From positions 3,720,001-3,784,000 of the forward strand of contig CAKKNE010000004.1 in NCBI GenBank assembly GCA_918797485.1: DNA of 64,000 nucleotides. The letters run 5' to 3'. The position numbers and the translations under genes are program-made. The stretch is from Pelagomonas calceolata. Lineage: Eukaryota > Sar > Pelagophyceae > Pelagomonadales > Pelagomonadaceae. This document shows, piece by piece, positions 35,749 through 44,793 of this stretch. How positions within the stretch are numbered: the stretch's first letter is position 1; each line of letters starts with the position of its first letter. The notes beneath the pieces were generated by a model. The model was not told the DNA's origin. It saw only the letters and a program-made list of their open reading frames with translations, and ran no database searches.

Positions 35749-36167
35749 CGTCGCGTCGTCTGCGTGCAGCAGTATGGGTGGTGCTGGGCCCAGGAAGGCT
35801 GCCCGCGCGTCCTATCTATGCGCGCGCGCTGTTTAGTGGACGGATCTCGATGAGTGAGCTCGCGTTACGCAGCCCTTTCGCTCTAATAGCGTGCTGTTCG
35901 CGTGTACGGCGCGGGCAGCGTGACAGATTTCTCAGCCCTTGGCAGGCGGGCGGGCGGGCGGGCCGCTAGCCGGGCGCGTCCGGGCGTATCCAGGCCTCGC
36001 CGGACGAGTCCGGAGTCCGTCCGTGGTGGGGCGACGGCGTAGGAGGGCCGGGGGCGCGGTCACGCAGACCCCGCGTCGGTCGCGCTTGGCCGCCTAGCTC
36101 TACTTGAGCTAAGCAAAGCAAAAAAGAAAACCAAATAAAAACGACAACTTACACAACAACAAACTCC
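35749..36167. other. Intergenic region
   Basis: Contains a short (GGGC)n run near 35945-35962 and CCTAGCTC...AAGCAAAGCAAAA (36093-36123) like the one at 4.83 kb. No gene recognised. Confidence 0.4.
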
Positions 36168-37805
36168 TCAGGAGGAGCCGAGGACGGCCTCGACGATCAC
36201 CGCGACCGCGCGGCCCCACGTCCACGCGCGCAGGCGCCCGGCGCCCTCGAGCGCCCGCCGCCGCGCGCCCGCCGCGTCCAGATAAATCGCCTCCAAGGCA
36301 GCCGTCGCCTGCTCGACGTCGACCTCGACGCCGGCCGCGTCCGGCGGCCCGCCCGTCGCGGGCGCGGCCGCCAGCGGCCAGCACCCGCCGCCCGCCAAGT
36401 GGACCGTGTCGCGCTGGCCCGTCCCGTCCGCCAGGATCGTCGGCACGCCCATCGCTAACGCCTCCATCGCGACGAGGTTCGTGCCGCCCTCGCACCGGTT
36501 CGGGAAGAGCGCGGCGTCGACCTTCCTCAGGATCCCGGGCACGTCGCCGTGTTGTAACGGTGGGAACGCAGCAATGGCCTCCCGGCGGACGCCGTTTTCC
36601 ACCAACCAATCCGTCAGCGCGTGGCGCTCGTCCTCGTGGTCCTGATCCGACTTGGGCAGCGGCCCCGGGGTGACCTCCTCGAGCGCCTGCCGCGGCGTCG
36701 CCCGAGGCACGCCGACCGTGTGCGTCGCGTTCAGCATCGTTAGGGTCGTCTGGCGCCACGAGTTGCTCCAGGCACACACTAATTGCGCGTTCGCTCGTGG
36801 ATGCTTATGACTAAACCGCTTGAACGCCTCGACGACAATGTCCTGCCCCTTGCGCCACTCGAGCTTCCCGCCACTGAAGACGCGGAACCTATCCCCTGCA
36901 TGTCTGATGATGGCTGATGACGGCCCGAAGCCGCTTGACACGCCCTGCACGAAGACGCGGATCGGCGGCAGCGGCTCCCCCTTCCGAAGGAGGGCCTCGC
37001 CGAGCCACGTGCTCCCGACCAGCACCTCGTCGTACCGCCGCAACCCCTCCAAATCCGATGAAGGCCAGTGTTCGGTCTCCGCGAAGAGGATGCCCACGTT
37101 TCTCACCGAGGACCAGCAGCCCGCGTCCATGGAGTTGAGCGAGCCGTTGACGCCCCACCTCCCTAGCGCGTGCACCACCGGAAACGGCAACGGGTCTCCG
37201 GTCGAGATGGACTGGTCGTCGTAGCGGTCCGTGGCATTTAACAATGCCGCGGCGTCGAGCGACGGTTTCAATAAAGACCGCTGCGCCTCCGAAGCCTCGA
37301 AGAGGTGCGCCCGCCCGAGCGGCACGGGTAAAATCCTTTCGTCTCCCGCGAGCGCGAGCGCGATGTGCAAGCCCGCGACGCCCCATCCAATACCACCGCC
37401 CCAGTCCCAGGCCAGCCCCACGGGCGTCTTCTCTATGGAGGTAGGCGTTGCCACGTAGACGGCCACCGCGAAGGCCGACCCGGACATCTCGAGCTCGACC
37501 TTGAACCAGTGCCCGCGCGGCCGCAGGACGACCGACGCGCCCGCTTCCAAGATTTTTGTGGTGTTCCCCTCGACCGTGACATCAAAACAGTCGCGAGTCG
37601 TCGATGGATTGTCAACATCTAACTGCTCCGTGCTCAGACACGCGACGCGTTGCGTCGTGTCTGCGCTGGGCCGCAGCGCGAGGGCCACGTCGACGCGCTC
37701 ACTGGTAAGGATGCTGCCCGAGCGCGGCGCGTTGATCCAGGCGTCGTCGTTGTCATTCGTGTAGGCTCGTGCTTGTGCGAGCAGCAGCAGCCCCAATATC
37801 AACAT
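36168..37805 (-). CDS. Secretory GT4-type glycosyltransferase
   Basis: 545 residues from an ATG. A signal peptide (MLILGLLLLAQARA) is followed by a ~110-residue beta-rich region and then a GT-B domain. The C-terminal half carries FRVFSGGKLEWRKGQDIVVEA (donor-binding start) and FPNRCEGGTNLVAMEALAMG, the EX7E motif of family GT4 retaining enzymes, then VPTILADGTGQRD. Several N-glycosylation sites (NAT, NGS) fit a luminal location. The donor and acceptor sugars cannot be deduced. The N-terminal beta domain is unusual for GT4 and may recognise the acceptor. Confidence 0.75.
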   Translation of the reverse strand: MLILGLLLLAQARAYTNDNDDAWINAPRSGSILTSERVDVALALRPSADTTQRVACLSTEQLDVDNPSTTRDCFDVTVEGNTTKILEAGASVVLRPRGHWFKVELEMSGSAFAVAVYVATPTSIEKTPVGLAWDWGGGIGWGVAGLHIALALAGDERILPVPLGRAHLFEASEAQRSLLKPSLDAAALLNATDRYDDQSISTGDPLPFPVVHALGRWGVNGSLNSMDAGCWSSVRNVGILFAETEHWPSSDLEGLRRYDEVLVGSTWLGEALLRKGEPLPPIRVFVQGVSSGFGPSSAIIRHAGDRFRVFSGGKLEWRKGQDIVVEAFKRFSHKHPRANAQLVCAWSNSWRQTTLTMLNATHTVGVPRATPRQALEEVTPGPLPKSDQDHEDERHALTDWLVENGVRREAIAAFPPLQHGDVPGILRKVDAALFPNRCEGGTNLVAMEALAMGVPTILADGTGQRDTVHLAGGGCWPLAAAPATGGPPDAAGVEVDVEQATAALEAIYLDAAGARRRALEGAGRLRAWTWGRAVAVIVEAVLGSS

Positions 37806-38142
37806 CTTGGGTGCGGCAGCCTTAGGGCGTGCGTTTTCGCCTGGACGGCTGCCTGGCGATTGCGGCGGTCCAATGCGCCTTGTGTTGCGCCGCTACGCGG
37901 CCTGCAAAATGCCTCCAGCGCTTGCGCTGCTTGCTTGCTAGTGTCTTACCGGCGCTAGCTACACGCCGAATTCCCTGGGGTGCAGGACTTGGGAACAGAG
38001 CCCCTCGCGGCGAGCGGGGAAAGCCCAGAGCGCGAGGAGACAGGTGAGGATAGACACGCGGGCGCCGGACGCCGGACGCAGAGTCCCAGTGATCCCATGC
38101 GTCGTCGCCGAGATGAAGAGCGATAATACAAAAACCACTCGC
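37806..38142. other. Intergenic region
   Basis: Contains the one CTAG palindrome (37937-37959) whose orientation does not match the nearest gene. Nothing else seen. Confidence 0.45.
37937..37959 (+). promoter_or_regulatory. CTAG palindrome motif, copy (orientation exception)
   Basis: GCTAGTGTCTTACC then GGCGCTAGC, 23 bp; 132 bp before the glycosyltransferase start but facing away from it. Confidence 0.55.
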
Positions 38143-39186
38143 TTACAAATTCCTAGGGTCCACGGACTGCCAGTAGCCCGTCGCCTCGCGCTTCTCGGGC
38201 CGCTGCGCGCCCGGCTGCGCGACGCGCGCGCCGTAGGCCTCGCCGCCCTTACCATCATCATCATCACCATCGGGCACCTTGAGCCCGAGCTCGAAGAACT
38301 TCTCGAAGCCGCCCACAGCTTTCGCCTTCGCGCGCAATTTGGGAGCCGCGCTCAGCATCCCATAAGTTTGTTTTTCACAAATGGGGCACCGCGTATTACG
38401 AGAGCGGAAGTGGTCGCTCGCGCAGTTCGCGCAGAAGTAGTGGCCGCACTGCGTGACCATGGGATCCCTAAAAGGCCCTCGGCAAATATGGCACGCGAAG
38501 GGCAGCTCGTCACCACCATCTTTGATCCTGAACTTATCTCTTTCCCTTTCCTCTTCACTATCCTCCCCATCCAACTTCCCGAGCATCTTCCGCTCCCGCT
38601 CCCTTTCTTTTTGCCTTTGGAACTCCGCCTCGAGCTGCCAGCCCGTCTTGTAGTCGCCCCGGTCGTGCATAAATTTACAAGAGTCGCCGTAGCCGCAAAA
38701 GCCCGTATCTTTATAGTCCTTGCAGACGTCGGGCTGGTAGTCGAAGCGGCACGTGTTTCTGACAAATTGAGGGGCCCTGATAGGTCCTTTGGTGCCCGTG
38801 TACTTGTTCGCGCCGATCTGGGCCTCGTCCTTCTTCACATATGATTTATAACCGGCCTGGCCCCTATAGGTACCGTCTCCCTCCGTTTTTTGGAGCTCCA
38901 GATTCCTTTCTAGTTGTGCTCTAGTGTCTTTATCGGCCTCGGTGTCGACCTCGCCGTACGCAAAGGCGCCTCCTCTATGATCGATTGGTGCGGTCGTTCG
39001 GGAGGACGCGAAGACGGCCGACGCTTGCAGCGCATCCTCGTCGTCCTTGTCGTCGCTTTTCGTCGCGAAGCGCTGGCCGCGCGCCTGCTTCTCGGGCCGT
39101 TTCACGATGTCGGCCTGGGGCTGGTCTCCCGTGGCTTCCGGCGCGGCGCGCTTCGCCTGGCCCTTTTGGGTGCGTTTCTTGAACAT
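38143..39186 (-). CDS. CWC24: CWC24/RNF113 spliceosome-associated CCCH and RING protein
   Basis: 347 residues from an ATG. The order is that of the family: basic N-terminus, KYTGTKGPIRAPQFVRNT..FDYQPDVC, a CCCH zinc finger (~150-174, CKDYKDTGFCGYGDSCKFMH), a charged helix, and a C3HC4 RING (~237-275, CHICRGPF...CGHYFC..C....CPIC). CWC24 joins the activated spliceosome and checks the 5' splice site; animal RNF113A is also an E3 ligase. All zinc ligands are present, and length matches the family. Acts in the nucleus. Confidence 0.93.
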   Translation of the reverse strand: MFKKRTQKGQAKRAAPEATGDQPQADIVKRPEKQARGQRFATKSDDKDDEDALQASAVFASSRTTAPIDHRGGAFAYGEVDTEADKDTRAQLERNLELQKTEGDGTYRGQAGYKSYVKKDEAQIGANKYTGTKGPIRAPQFVRNTCRFDYQPDVCKDYKDTGFCGYGDSCKFMHDRGDYKTGWQLEAEFQRQKERERERKMLGKLDGEDSEEERERDKFRIKDGGDELPFACHICRGPFRDPMVTQCGHYFCANCASDHFRSRNTRCPICEKQTYGMLSAAPKLRAKAKAVGGFEKFFELGLKVPDGDDDDGKGGEAYGARVAQPGAQRPEKREATGYWQSVDPRNL

Positions 39187-39585
39187 TGTCAGCGCTTGTT
39201 TTGCGTTTTTTGTGACTGCTGCGCGATAATTAGGGCTGCAGCTGCAATGCCGCTTTGTGCGTTTTTTTAGAGAAGCGGCGCGATGGCCCGCGGCCTGGCA
39301 GCGCTGCAGCGGTGGCTGGGACGTGCGCAGCTATGGCAGCTCACCCTGGGACGACAGCGGCGCCGTTTTCACGTCGGCTGTTTTGCTATTCCTAGTGTGT
39401 CACGACACGCTAGCATGCTCGGGAGGCAGAGTCTGACAGAAGTACCTGGAGCAGGCCCAAGTTAGCAAAAGAGTCGCAGTGGTCTACCTCTTATCGACGC
39501 GCCCGCTTTTGCGCATCGCTGTTGCGCGCAAAAATACTGGAGCAGCGCTCACCAGGCTGCAGCCGCTGCACAGCGCCATTGCTGG
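39187..39585. other. Divergent intergenic region
   Basis: Between CWC24 and the GFA gene; contains a CTAG palindrome (39391-39414). Nothing else recognised. Confidence 0.5.
39391..39414 (+). promoter_or_regulatory. CTAG palindrome motif, copy
   Basis: CCTAGTGTGTCA then CGACACGCTAGC, 24 bp, highly symmetric; 172-217 bp before the GFA start. Confidence 0.6.
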
Positions 39586-40149
39586 ATGCAGAGCGCCGGC
39601 TGGGCTCTACTCTGCCTCTCCACCACCACCATGGCGCTTCTCAAGCCTCCCACGCCCGGTGAGTGTTTCTGCGGCAAGACGCGGATCTCATTGATCGACG
39701 CCGACGCGATCGTGTCGTCGAGCATCTGCCATTGCTCGGTCTGCCGGCGGCTCTGCGGTGCGCCGTTCTGCGCGAACCTGCTGACGCCGCGCAGCAACGT
39801 GCGCATAGATATCTATGGATCTCCCGCGTCGACCGACGCTCTCGCGGGCCTGCAGACGAGCAAGAACGTCGTGCGCTACCGGTGCACGTCGTGCTCGAGC
39901 CCGACGCTGGCGACGCTCAAGCTCGGCAAGCAGGACCTCTACGCGTTGCCATTAGCAGCGTTCCCGCGACCGCATCCTGCGAAGTGGGCGCCGCAGCACC
40001 ACTTCCATTATTCGGATAGAGTCATGGACGTCCACGACGGCCTCACGAAGTACTCGGGGCGCTACCTGCTCAGCGACGAGTGCGACGACGCCGGGGAGCC
40101 TCTGCCGAAGGGCCGGCTGCCGGGCGTCGGGGAGGAGGGCGTTGGGTAA
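39586..40149 (+). CDS. GFA-domain (CENP-V/GFA family) zinc protein
   Basis: 187 residues from the first ATG; an alternative start at 39631 gives 172 and begins directly before the domain. The zinc-binding cysteines of the GFA family are present: GECFCGKTRISL, SICHCSVCRRLCGAPF and YRCTSCSSP. The family is named after glutathione-dependent formaldehyde-activating enzyme, but many members are carbon-sulfur lyases or have unknown function, so no reaction is assigned. The C-terminus (HFHYSDRVMDVHDGLTKYSG) is typical of the eukaryotic members. Cytosolic unless the 15-residue N-terminus is a signal. Confidence 0.8.
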   Translation: MQSAGWALLCLSTTTMALLKPPTPGECFCGKTRISLIDADAIVSSSICHCSVCRRLCGAPFCANLLTPRSNVRIDIYGSPASTDALAGLQTSKNVVRYRCTSCSSPTLATLKLGKQDLYALPLAAFPRPHPAKWAPQHHFHYSDRVMDVHDGLTKYSGRYLLSDECDDAGEPLPKGRLPGVGEEGVG

Positions 40150-40233
40150 TTGTGTTGAATTCGAAGCATGGCTCGCCGATGAGGCTTGGCGGCCAGCGAA
40201 TAGTATTTTTGAAGCCTGGCAAGCCTGGCCTGG

Positions 40234-40267
40234 TAGGTATCGGTATGGTACCTTATACCTATACCTA
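40234..40267. repeat. Imperfect palindrome TAGGTAT...ATACCTA
   Basis: 34-bp inverted repeat around GGTACC just downstream of the GFA gene; could form a hairpin in the transcript. Confidence 0.55.
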
Positions 40268-40324
40268 GCCAAAAAACCAGTAGCAGCTGAGAAATTGCGC
40301 TGTGCTGCGCGCACGCCGCACTAG

Positions 40325-40672
40325 AGACTCGCCGGAGCGTGCTACTGCATCCTCGCGCTGCGATCTCCAGCGCTCCCTAGAAAAACGGCGGATCGCGAGT
40401 CCAAAAAGCGGCCTGCACCGGAGGCACCGGAGGCCACCACTGAAGACAAAAAAGCAGCCGCCACGACGCAGCTGCTCGCCTCGAACGCGGCCGTGACCGA
40501 CGCGGATCTCGACGCGCTGCTCCCGGACGAGGGCTACGAGACGCTCGCAAAGCCGGAGGCGCCAAAAACGAACGCGGCCGTGACCGACGCGGACCTCGAC
40601 GCAATCCTTCCGAACGAAGGCTACGAAACGCTCACACCACCAAAGAAGAACGATGCTGAGCCAAAAGGCTGA
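40325..40672 (+). CDS. Coding fragment with two tandem NAAVTDADLDA repeats (5' end unresolved)
   Basis: An open frame of 115 codons without an ATG, ending at TGA 40670-40672. It reads KKRPAPEAPEATTEDKKAAA then two copies of NAAVTDADLDA(L/I)LP(D/N)EGYETL, each from an 87-base unit. Third positions differ between the copies while the protein stays the same, which supports real coding. The unit resembles the TDEELDAMFPEGYKVLPPP segment of splicing factor SF3B1, though only over ~18 residues. A splice acceptor (CTCCAG or CCCTAG near 40370-40380) would join it to an upstream exon I cannot place. It overlaps the acyltransferase start by 20 bases in another frame. Confidence 0.5.
   Translation, partial: RLAGACYCILALRSPALPRKTADRESKKRPAPEAPEATTEDKKAAATTQLLASNAAVTDADLDALLPDEGYETLAKPEAPKTNAAVTDADLDAILPNEGYETLTPPKKNDAEPKG
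40484..40657 (+). repeat. 87-bp direct tandem repeat (2 copies)
   Basis: Units 40484-40570 and 40571-40657, beginning AACGCGGCCGTGACCGACGC in both. Differences are mostly at third codon positions. Confidence 0.75.
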
Positions 40673-41528
40673 CCGCGCGCTGGCCGGCCCGGTAGCCTTC
40701 GGCCTGCTGGTGACGCCCGTGTGCCTTGGGATCTACGCGGCGGCGAAGGCGAACCACCTCTGGGGGACGAAGCGCGGCGCGCAGGAGCGGAGCCTGGTGT
40801 CGATGCGGTTTTTGTTAAGGGCGCTCATCCGGAGCTGCTTCTGGCTGAAGGTCGAAGAACCGGAAGAGGAGGACTGGAAGGAGCTCGCCCTCCCGCAAGA
40901 TAAGGGGTGCATCCTCATGTTCAACCACACGTCCATGTTCGACGGGTTCCTCATGGCGGCGATCATGCCATCGGCGCTCTGCCGGCGCTGCAAGTCGCTC
41001 ATGGCGGCCTACACCTTCAAGACGCCCGTGCTCGGCGAGATTTTTAGATTGGTGGGCCACGAGCCCGTCTACTTTTTGAAAGATGACGAGGGCAAGTTCT
41101 CCGTGGACAAGACGCGGCAAGCACCCGTCAACGAGCGCATCCGGGCGCACGTCGCGGGCGGCGGCGTGCTCGCGTTCTGCCCGGAGGGCACCGTGAACCG
41201 TAAAGATCAAACGAAGTGCCTGCCGCTGCGCCGCGGCTCGTTCCAGCTCGCCGTGGACCTGCGCTTGCCGATCTACGGCATCAGCGCGCTGGGCCAGCAC
41301 CGCTTCTGGCCCTGGAAGGGCGCGCCGGGCCACCCCGCGACGATCCGCGTGAAGCTCTACGCCGTCGACGCGTGGAACGACATGCTGGAGGCGGGCGAGG
41401 GCAAAGGCGCGACGGCGACCGACGTCGCGGACCTGGCGCAGGAGGCCATGCAGGCGTCGGTCGACGCGCTCTCGGCGCAGCCGCTGCCGCCGAACGACCC
41501 CGAGTCGCCGGGGAGGAAGGGCCGCTGA
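40653..41528 (+). CDS. 1-acyl-glycerol-3-phosphate acyltransferase-like (PlsC) protein
   Basis: 291 residues from an ATG. The first ~35 residues include a hydrophobic segment (PVAFGLLVTPVCLGIYAAA), probably a membrane anchor. The catalytic HX4D motif is NHTSMFD (His92, Asp97), and the acyl-acceptor EGT motif lies in FCPEGTVNR (178-180), both as in PlsC/LPAAT enzymes that make phosphatidic acid. Conserved spacing (~85 residues) between the motifs fits the family. The tail is Pro-rich. It acts at the ER or plastid envelope; which one is not clear. Confidence 0.82.
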   Translation: MLSQKADRALAGPVAFGLLVTPVCLGIYAAAKANHLWGTKRGAQERSLVSMRFLLRALIRSCFWLKVEEPEEEDWKELALPQDKGCILMFNHTSMFDGFLMAAIMPSALCRRCKSLMAAYTFKTPVLGEIFRLVGHEPVYFLKDDEGKFSVDKTRQAPVNERIRAHVAGGGVLAFCPEGTVNRKDQTKCLPLRRGSFQLAVDLRLPIYGISALGQHRFWPWKGAPGHPATIRVKLYAVDAWNDMLEAGEGKGATATDVADLAQEAMQASVDALSAQPLPPNDPESPGRKGR

Positions 41529-41974
41529 ACAAGCGGCCGGTCGCAAGGAAAAGATAGGCAAGTAGATAGGCACCCCGCCGGCGGCGGGGGCAAGTGACAT
41601 AAGCTCTGATGTGTGAGGAAAAGCCACTGAACGGCCCGGGCCGCCGGGGCCGGCGCGCCCACGTAAGTGCCCACGTGCGCGGCCGGGAGGAGGGGACAAG
41701 GGACATAAGCTAGAAATGTGTGACGAAATGGCAATTACGGGGGCGAGTGCTCCACCCGCGCGCGCGACTGCCGCGTCAGTAAGAAGGGCCGGGCGTTCTG
41801 GGCCTTGTGGGCCTCGACGCCGGCGAGAGGAAATGTCGTTGCAATGGTGTCGTTCTGGGCCTATTCGGGCCTCGACGAGCACCGGGGGGAAGGGGGGCTA
41901 AGCGGAGCGGGCGCGCCGCCGTACTCGGTTCGCGTTCGTAAAGGAAGCGTCACCGAGGGCGGCGCGCCTGCCGC
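41529..41974. other. Intergenic region with short direct repeats
   Basis: Two weak duplications: GGGACATAAGCT/GTGACATAAGCT strings (~41595 and ~41702) and CGTTCTGGGCCT...GGGCCTCGACG (~41797 and ~41849). No gene recognised. Confidence 0.45.
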
Positions 41975-44152
41975 CTATCCCGCCTTGTTCGCGCGTCGGC
42001 CGCGGCGGCGGCCCGTCTTTACGGGCTGCATCGGCTCCTCCTTGCGCTGTTGAGTTTGCACGGCCTGGCGCGGCGCCGTCGAGATGTTGGTCGTCTTCGT
42101 GTCGGCCTTGCCGCTCTTGCGCTGGATGAACTCGTTCGCGAAGGCCGCGACCTGGGGCGTGCTGCCCAGATACAGGGAGAGGTACTGGCGGATCTCGGAC
42201 GAGTCGGCGAGCGTCATGCAGAAATGCACCAACGTCAGGTCGTCGCTACCGGTAATCTTCTTGAGCTGCGTCTTGGACCACGTCTCGAGGGCCTTGGGGT
42301 CCGACGTCGCGACGGGGCCCCCAAAGGCCTTCTGGCCCGTCTGGGCTTTCGGTGGGGCCGCGTTGTACTGGGGCTGCTGGGCCGGGCGCGCGGCCGGGCG
42401 GGCCGCCGCCGGCGGCGCCTGGCGCGCCGCCGGCGCGGCGCGCGCGGGCGCGGGCCGCGCGGCCGGCGGCGGCGGCTGCTGGGCCGCGAGGCGCGCGGCC
42501 ATACTGGCGGGGGGCGCCTGGCGCTGCTGCTGCGACTGGCGCTGGGCCTGCTGCTGCTGGCGCTGCTGGGCCTGCTGGGCCGCGGCCTCCTGGGCCTGGA
42601 TCTCGGCCATGGACTGGCCCTTGCCGCGGCGGTTGCCGCCGGCCTGCTGCCAGACGGGCGGCGCGGGTTGGGGCGGCGGCGCCGCCGGCGGCGCCGGGGC
42701 CGGCGCCGGCGGCGGCGCGCGCGGCGCGGGCCGGGGCTTCGGCGCGGGCGCGGGCGCCGGCGGCGCCGTCCTCAGACCGCCAATACCTAAACCGCCCATG
42801 GCGTAGTCGAGCTGCTGCGGCGGCGCCGGCGGTTGAGGTTGAGCGGGCTGGCCGCCGCCCCACATGAAGTTGAAGCCCTGGTTCTGCGGCGGCGCCGGCT
42901 GGTCGTCTACCACCAGACCGGGGCGGCCGAACATGCCCGGGGCCGCGGGCGGCGGCGCCGGCGCGGGTTTGGGCGGCGGCGGCGCCGAGAGGTCCTTGGG
43001 CTTCGTGACGAAGGCGTCGCCCGGCGGGTTCGTGAAGAGCAGTTTTAATGAGTGGAAGTCGCCGTTCGACCCCTGGCGCAAGGGCAAATCATCGTCGAAG
43101 TAGCCCGCCTGGAACCACTGGCGCATCTGGGTGGCCTCGAAGGGGCCCTGCACCGCGCCCTGCGGGTCGCGGTAGAACCACGGCAGCACGCGCCAGCGGC
43201 CGTCGTCTGCCGGTTGTGCACGTTGGGGCGGCGGCGCGGGCTTGGCTGCCGCCTCCTCCAGAGCTTGGAGCGCCGCCGCGGCCCGAGCTCGTTGTGCTAG
43301 TTCTTCGGCGTCCTCCTGGCCCGTCAAAGCGGGCGCGACGTCCGGCGCTTCGCTGAACGCGGCCCCGAACATGTCCTTGTTGCCCACGGGCTCGCCCGGT
43401 AATTTCCCACCACCGGCTTTCCGCATGGCCTGCATCTCGGCCTCAAAAGCTTTCGCCTGCTCGGCCCAGTTCGACAGGGCCGCGGACCCATCATGGTCCC
43501 CAAAGGTTTCCGCATCTAGATCGTCCCAGAGCTTCTCGCCGCCGGCCTGGCGCTGGGGCACGGACATGCCGCGCTCCCAGGGGCCCTTCTCCTTCTCAGA
43601 TTGAGGCGGCGGCGCCTTCCGGCCTCGTTCCAGGGCTTCGCCGTTCTCGGGCGGCGCGCGCTCCTTCTGCCTCCCGACGGGCTGGGCCCGCGCCCACTGC
43701 TGGCCGATCTGCTCGACGGTCGGGCGTCTATTGATAGACAGCGGGTCGAGGGGGTCGTTCGACGTGATCTCGCGCGGTAAAGCCGCGCGCATGCTCTCGA
43801 GCAACACCGTCCGCTTCCGCAGCTTCAGCAGCGCGGCCTTGTCGAAGGTGACCTGGGGGGCCTTGCGGATGCGCTGGGACGGCGCGTCGGCGCTCGACGC
43901 CGACGCGTTGCTCTGGAGCCGCGGCCGCTGCTCGCGCCGCGGCCTCTGCTCCCTTCTCGGCGCGCCGTTCGTCTGCCAGTCGCTCGTCACGGGCGGCGCG
44001 CCGAAGGGCTGGCGCGGGCTCCCCGGCGGCGCGCCATTCTGCTGCTCCTCCGGTTCTTCTTGCTTCGGCGTCGTGGGCGCGCCGAAGGACCCGCCGTCCT
44101 TGCGCCACGCGGGGCGGAAGCTCCGCTTGGGCTGCGTGCCTGCCTCGGCCAT
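41975..44152 (-). CDS. GYF-domain protein (GIGYF-like translational regulator)
   Basis: 725 residues from an ATG. After a Lys/Pro/Arg-rich N-terminus, a GYF domain spans ~322-377 (WFYRDPQGAVQGPFEATQMR, QWFQAGYFDDDLPLR), the family that binds PPGphi peptides. Pro/Ala/Gln-rich low-complexity sequence follows, with a Gln-rich helix (~545-575). Near the C-terminus, ALETWSKTQLKKITGSDDLT followed by LVHFCMTLADSSEIRQYL matches the conserved GIGYF C-terminal helical region. GIGYF proteins repress translation with 4EHP. The DDX6/4EHP-binding motifs were not identified with confidence. Just upstream of the ATG is CCTGCGGATCG, also found upstream of the PWWP/KH gene. Confidence 0.82.
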   Translation of the reverse strand: MAEAGTQPKRSFRPAWRKDGGSFGAPTTPKQEEPEEQQNGAPPGSPRQPFGAPPVTSDWQTNGAPRREQRPRREQRPRLQSNASASSADAPSQRIRKAPQVTFDKAALLKLRKRTVLLESMRAALPREITSNDPLDPLSINRRPTVEQIGQQWARAQPVGRQKERAPPENGEALERGRKAPPPQSEKEKGPWERGMSVPQRQAGGEKLWDDLDAETFGDHDGSAALSNWAEQAKAFEAEMQAMRKAGGGKLPGEPVGNKDMFGAAFSEAPDVAPALTGQEDAEELAQRARAAAALQALEEAAAKPAPPPQRAQPADDGRWRVLPWFYRDPQGAVQGPFEATQMRQWFQAGYFDDDLPLRQGSNGDFHSLKLLFTNPPGDAFVTKPKDLSAPPPPKPAPAPPPAAPGMFGRPGLVVDDQPAPPQNQGFNFMWGGGQPAQPQPPAPPQQLDYAMGGLGIGGLRTAPPAPAPAPKPRPAPRAPPPAPAPAPPAAPPPQPAPPVWQQAGGNRRGKGQSMAEIQAQEAAAQQAQQRQQQQAQRQSQQQRQAPPASMAARLAAQQPPPPAARPAPARAAPAARQAPPAAARPAARPAQQPQYNAAPPKAQTGQKAFGGPVATSDPKALETWSKTQLKKITGSDDLTLVHFCMTLADSSEIRQYLSLYLGSTPQVAAFANEFIQRKSGKADTKTTNISTAPRQAVQTQQRKEEPMQPVKTGRRRGRRANKAG

Positions 44153-44793
44153 CGCGGCCGATCCGCAGGTTTCGCCGCGCTGCGGGGGCTCTTCCTGTTA
44201 GTATTCGCCGCGGTCCGAGCTTGTGCTCGTCGCAGGCTTTTCCTGTTAAACGCCGCGGTCCGCGCTTGGCGCGCGTCGCAGGCTGCCGCGTGCTCCGGAG
44301 GATCTCTCCCGGGTCGCAGGCTGGCGGCTCTGGGGGGCCGCGGGCAAAATCTAGCTGTTTCGCGACGGAGCGAGCACCCCTTGTTTTCAGCAGGGGACGC
44401 GCCGCGGGGACGAAACAAAGCTGCGCAGGTCCTGGAAATGGTCCAGGCTAGACACTCCTGAACGCAGGGTGTCAATGCGGTGACGGCGCAGGCCCTCCTG
44501 CACGCCTCTATTTGCGAGCCTCTGTCGAAGCTCTCAAGCCCTGAGTGCCAGCTGGCTCCTTGCGGGAAGACTCCTCCCGGCGAGAATCGTCTTCCGACGG
44601 GTGCTGCAACAGAACGGGCGGCCTTTCGGCTGGACGCAAAACCCGTGCTGTAGCACAAAATCGAGCCTCGGCCAGCATACCATCGCACGGCTGTAAATCT
44701 CTGCTAATTCGAGCCGTTTTGAAGGCCTCTCCATCAATGCTGAACTTTTGACAGCGCTCGCGCGTTGAAAAGCCCAGTCACTGGGAGAGCACC
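44153..44793. other. Divergent intergenic region with leader repeats
   Basis: Between the GYF and CSA starts. Holds a ~46-bp tandem repeat (44192-44284) and several CGCAGGCT strings (44231, 44276, 44317), plus a GACAC...GTGTC inverted repeat near 44449-44472. No CTAG palindrome. Confidence 0.5.
44192..44284. repeat. Two-copy ~46-bp tandem repeat
   Basis: Each unit runs TTCCTGTTA...CGCCGCGGTCCG...GTCGCAGGCT. Located in the promoter or leader of the GYF gene. Confidence 0.6.

Noticed and set aside
40670-40672. Stop TGA of the repeat fragment as another selenocysteine codon
   Set aside because: The frame beyond it overlaps the acyltransferase in another frame and has no redox motif or SECIS.
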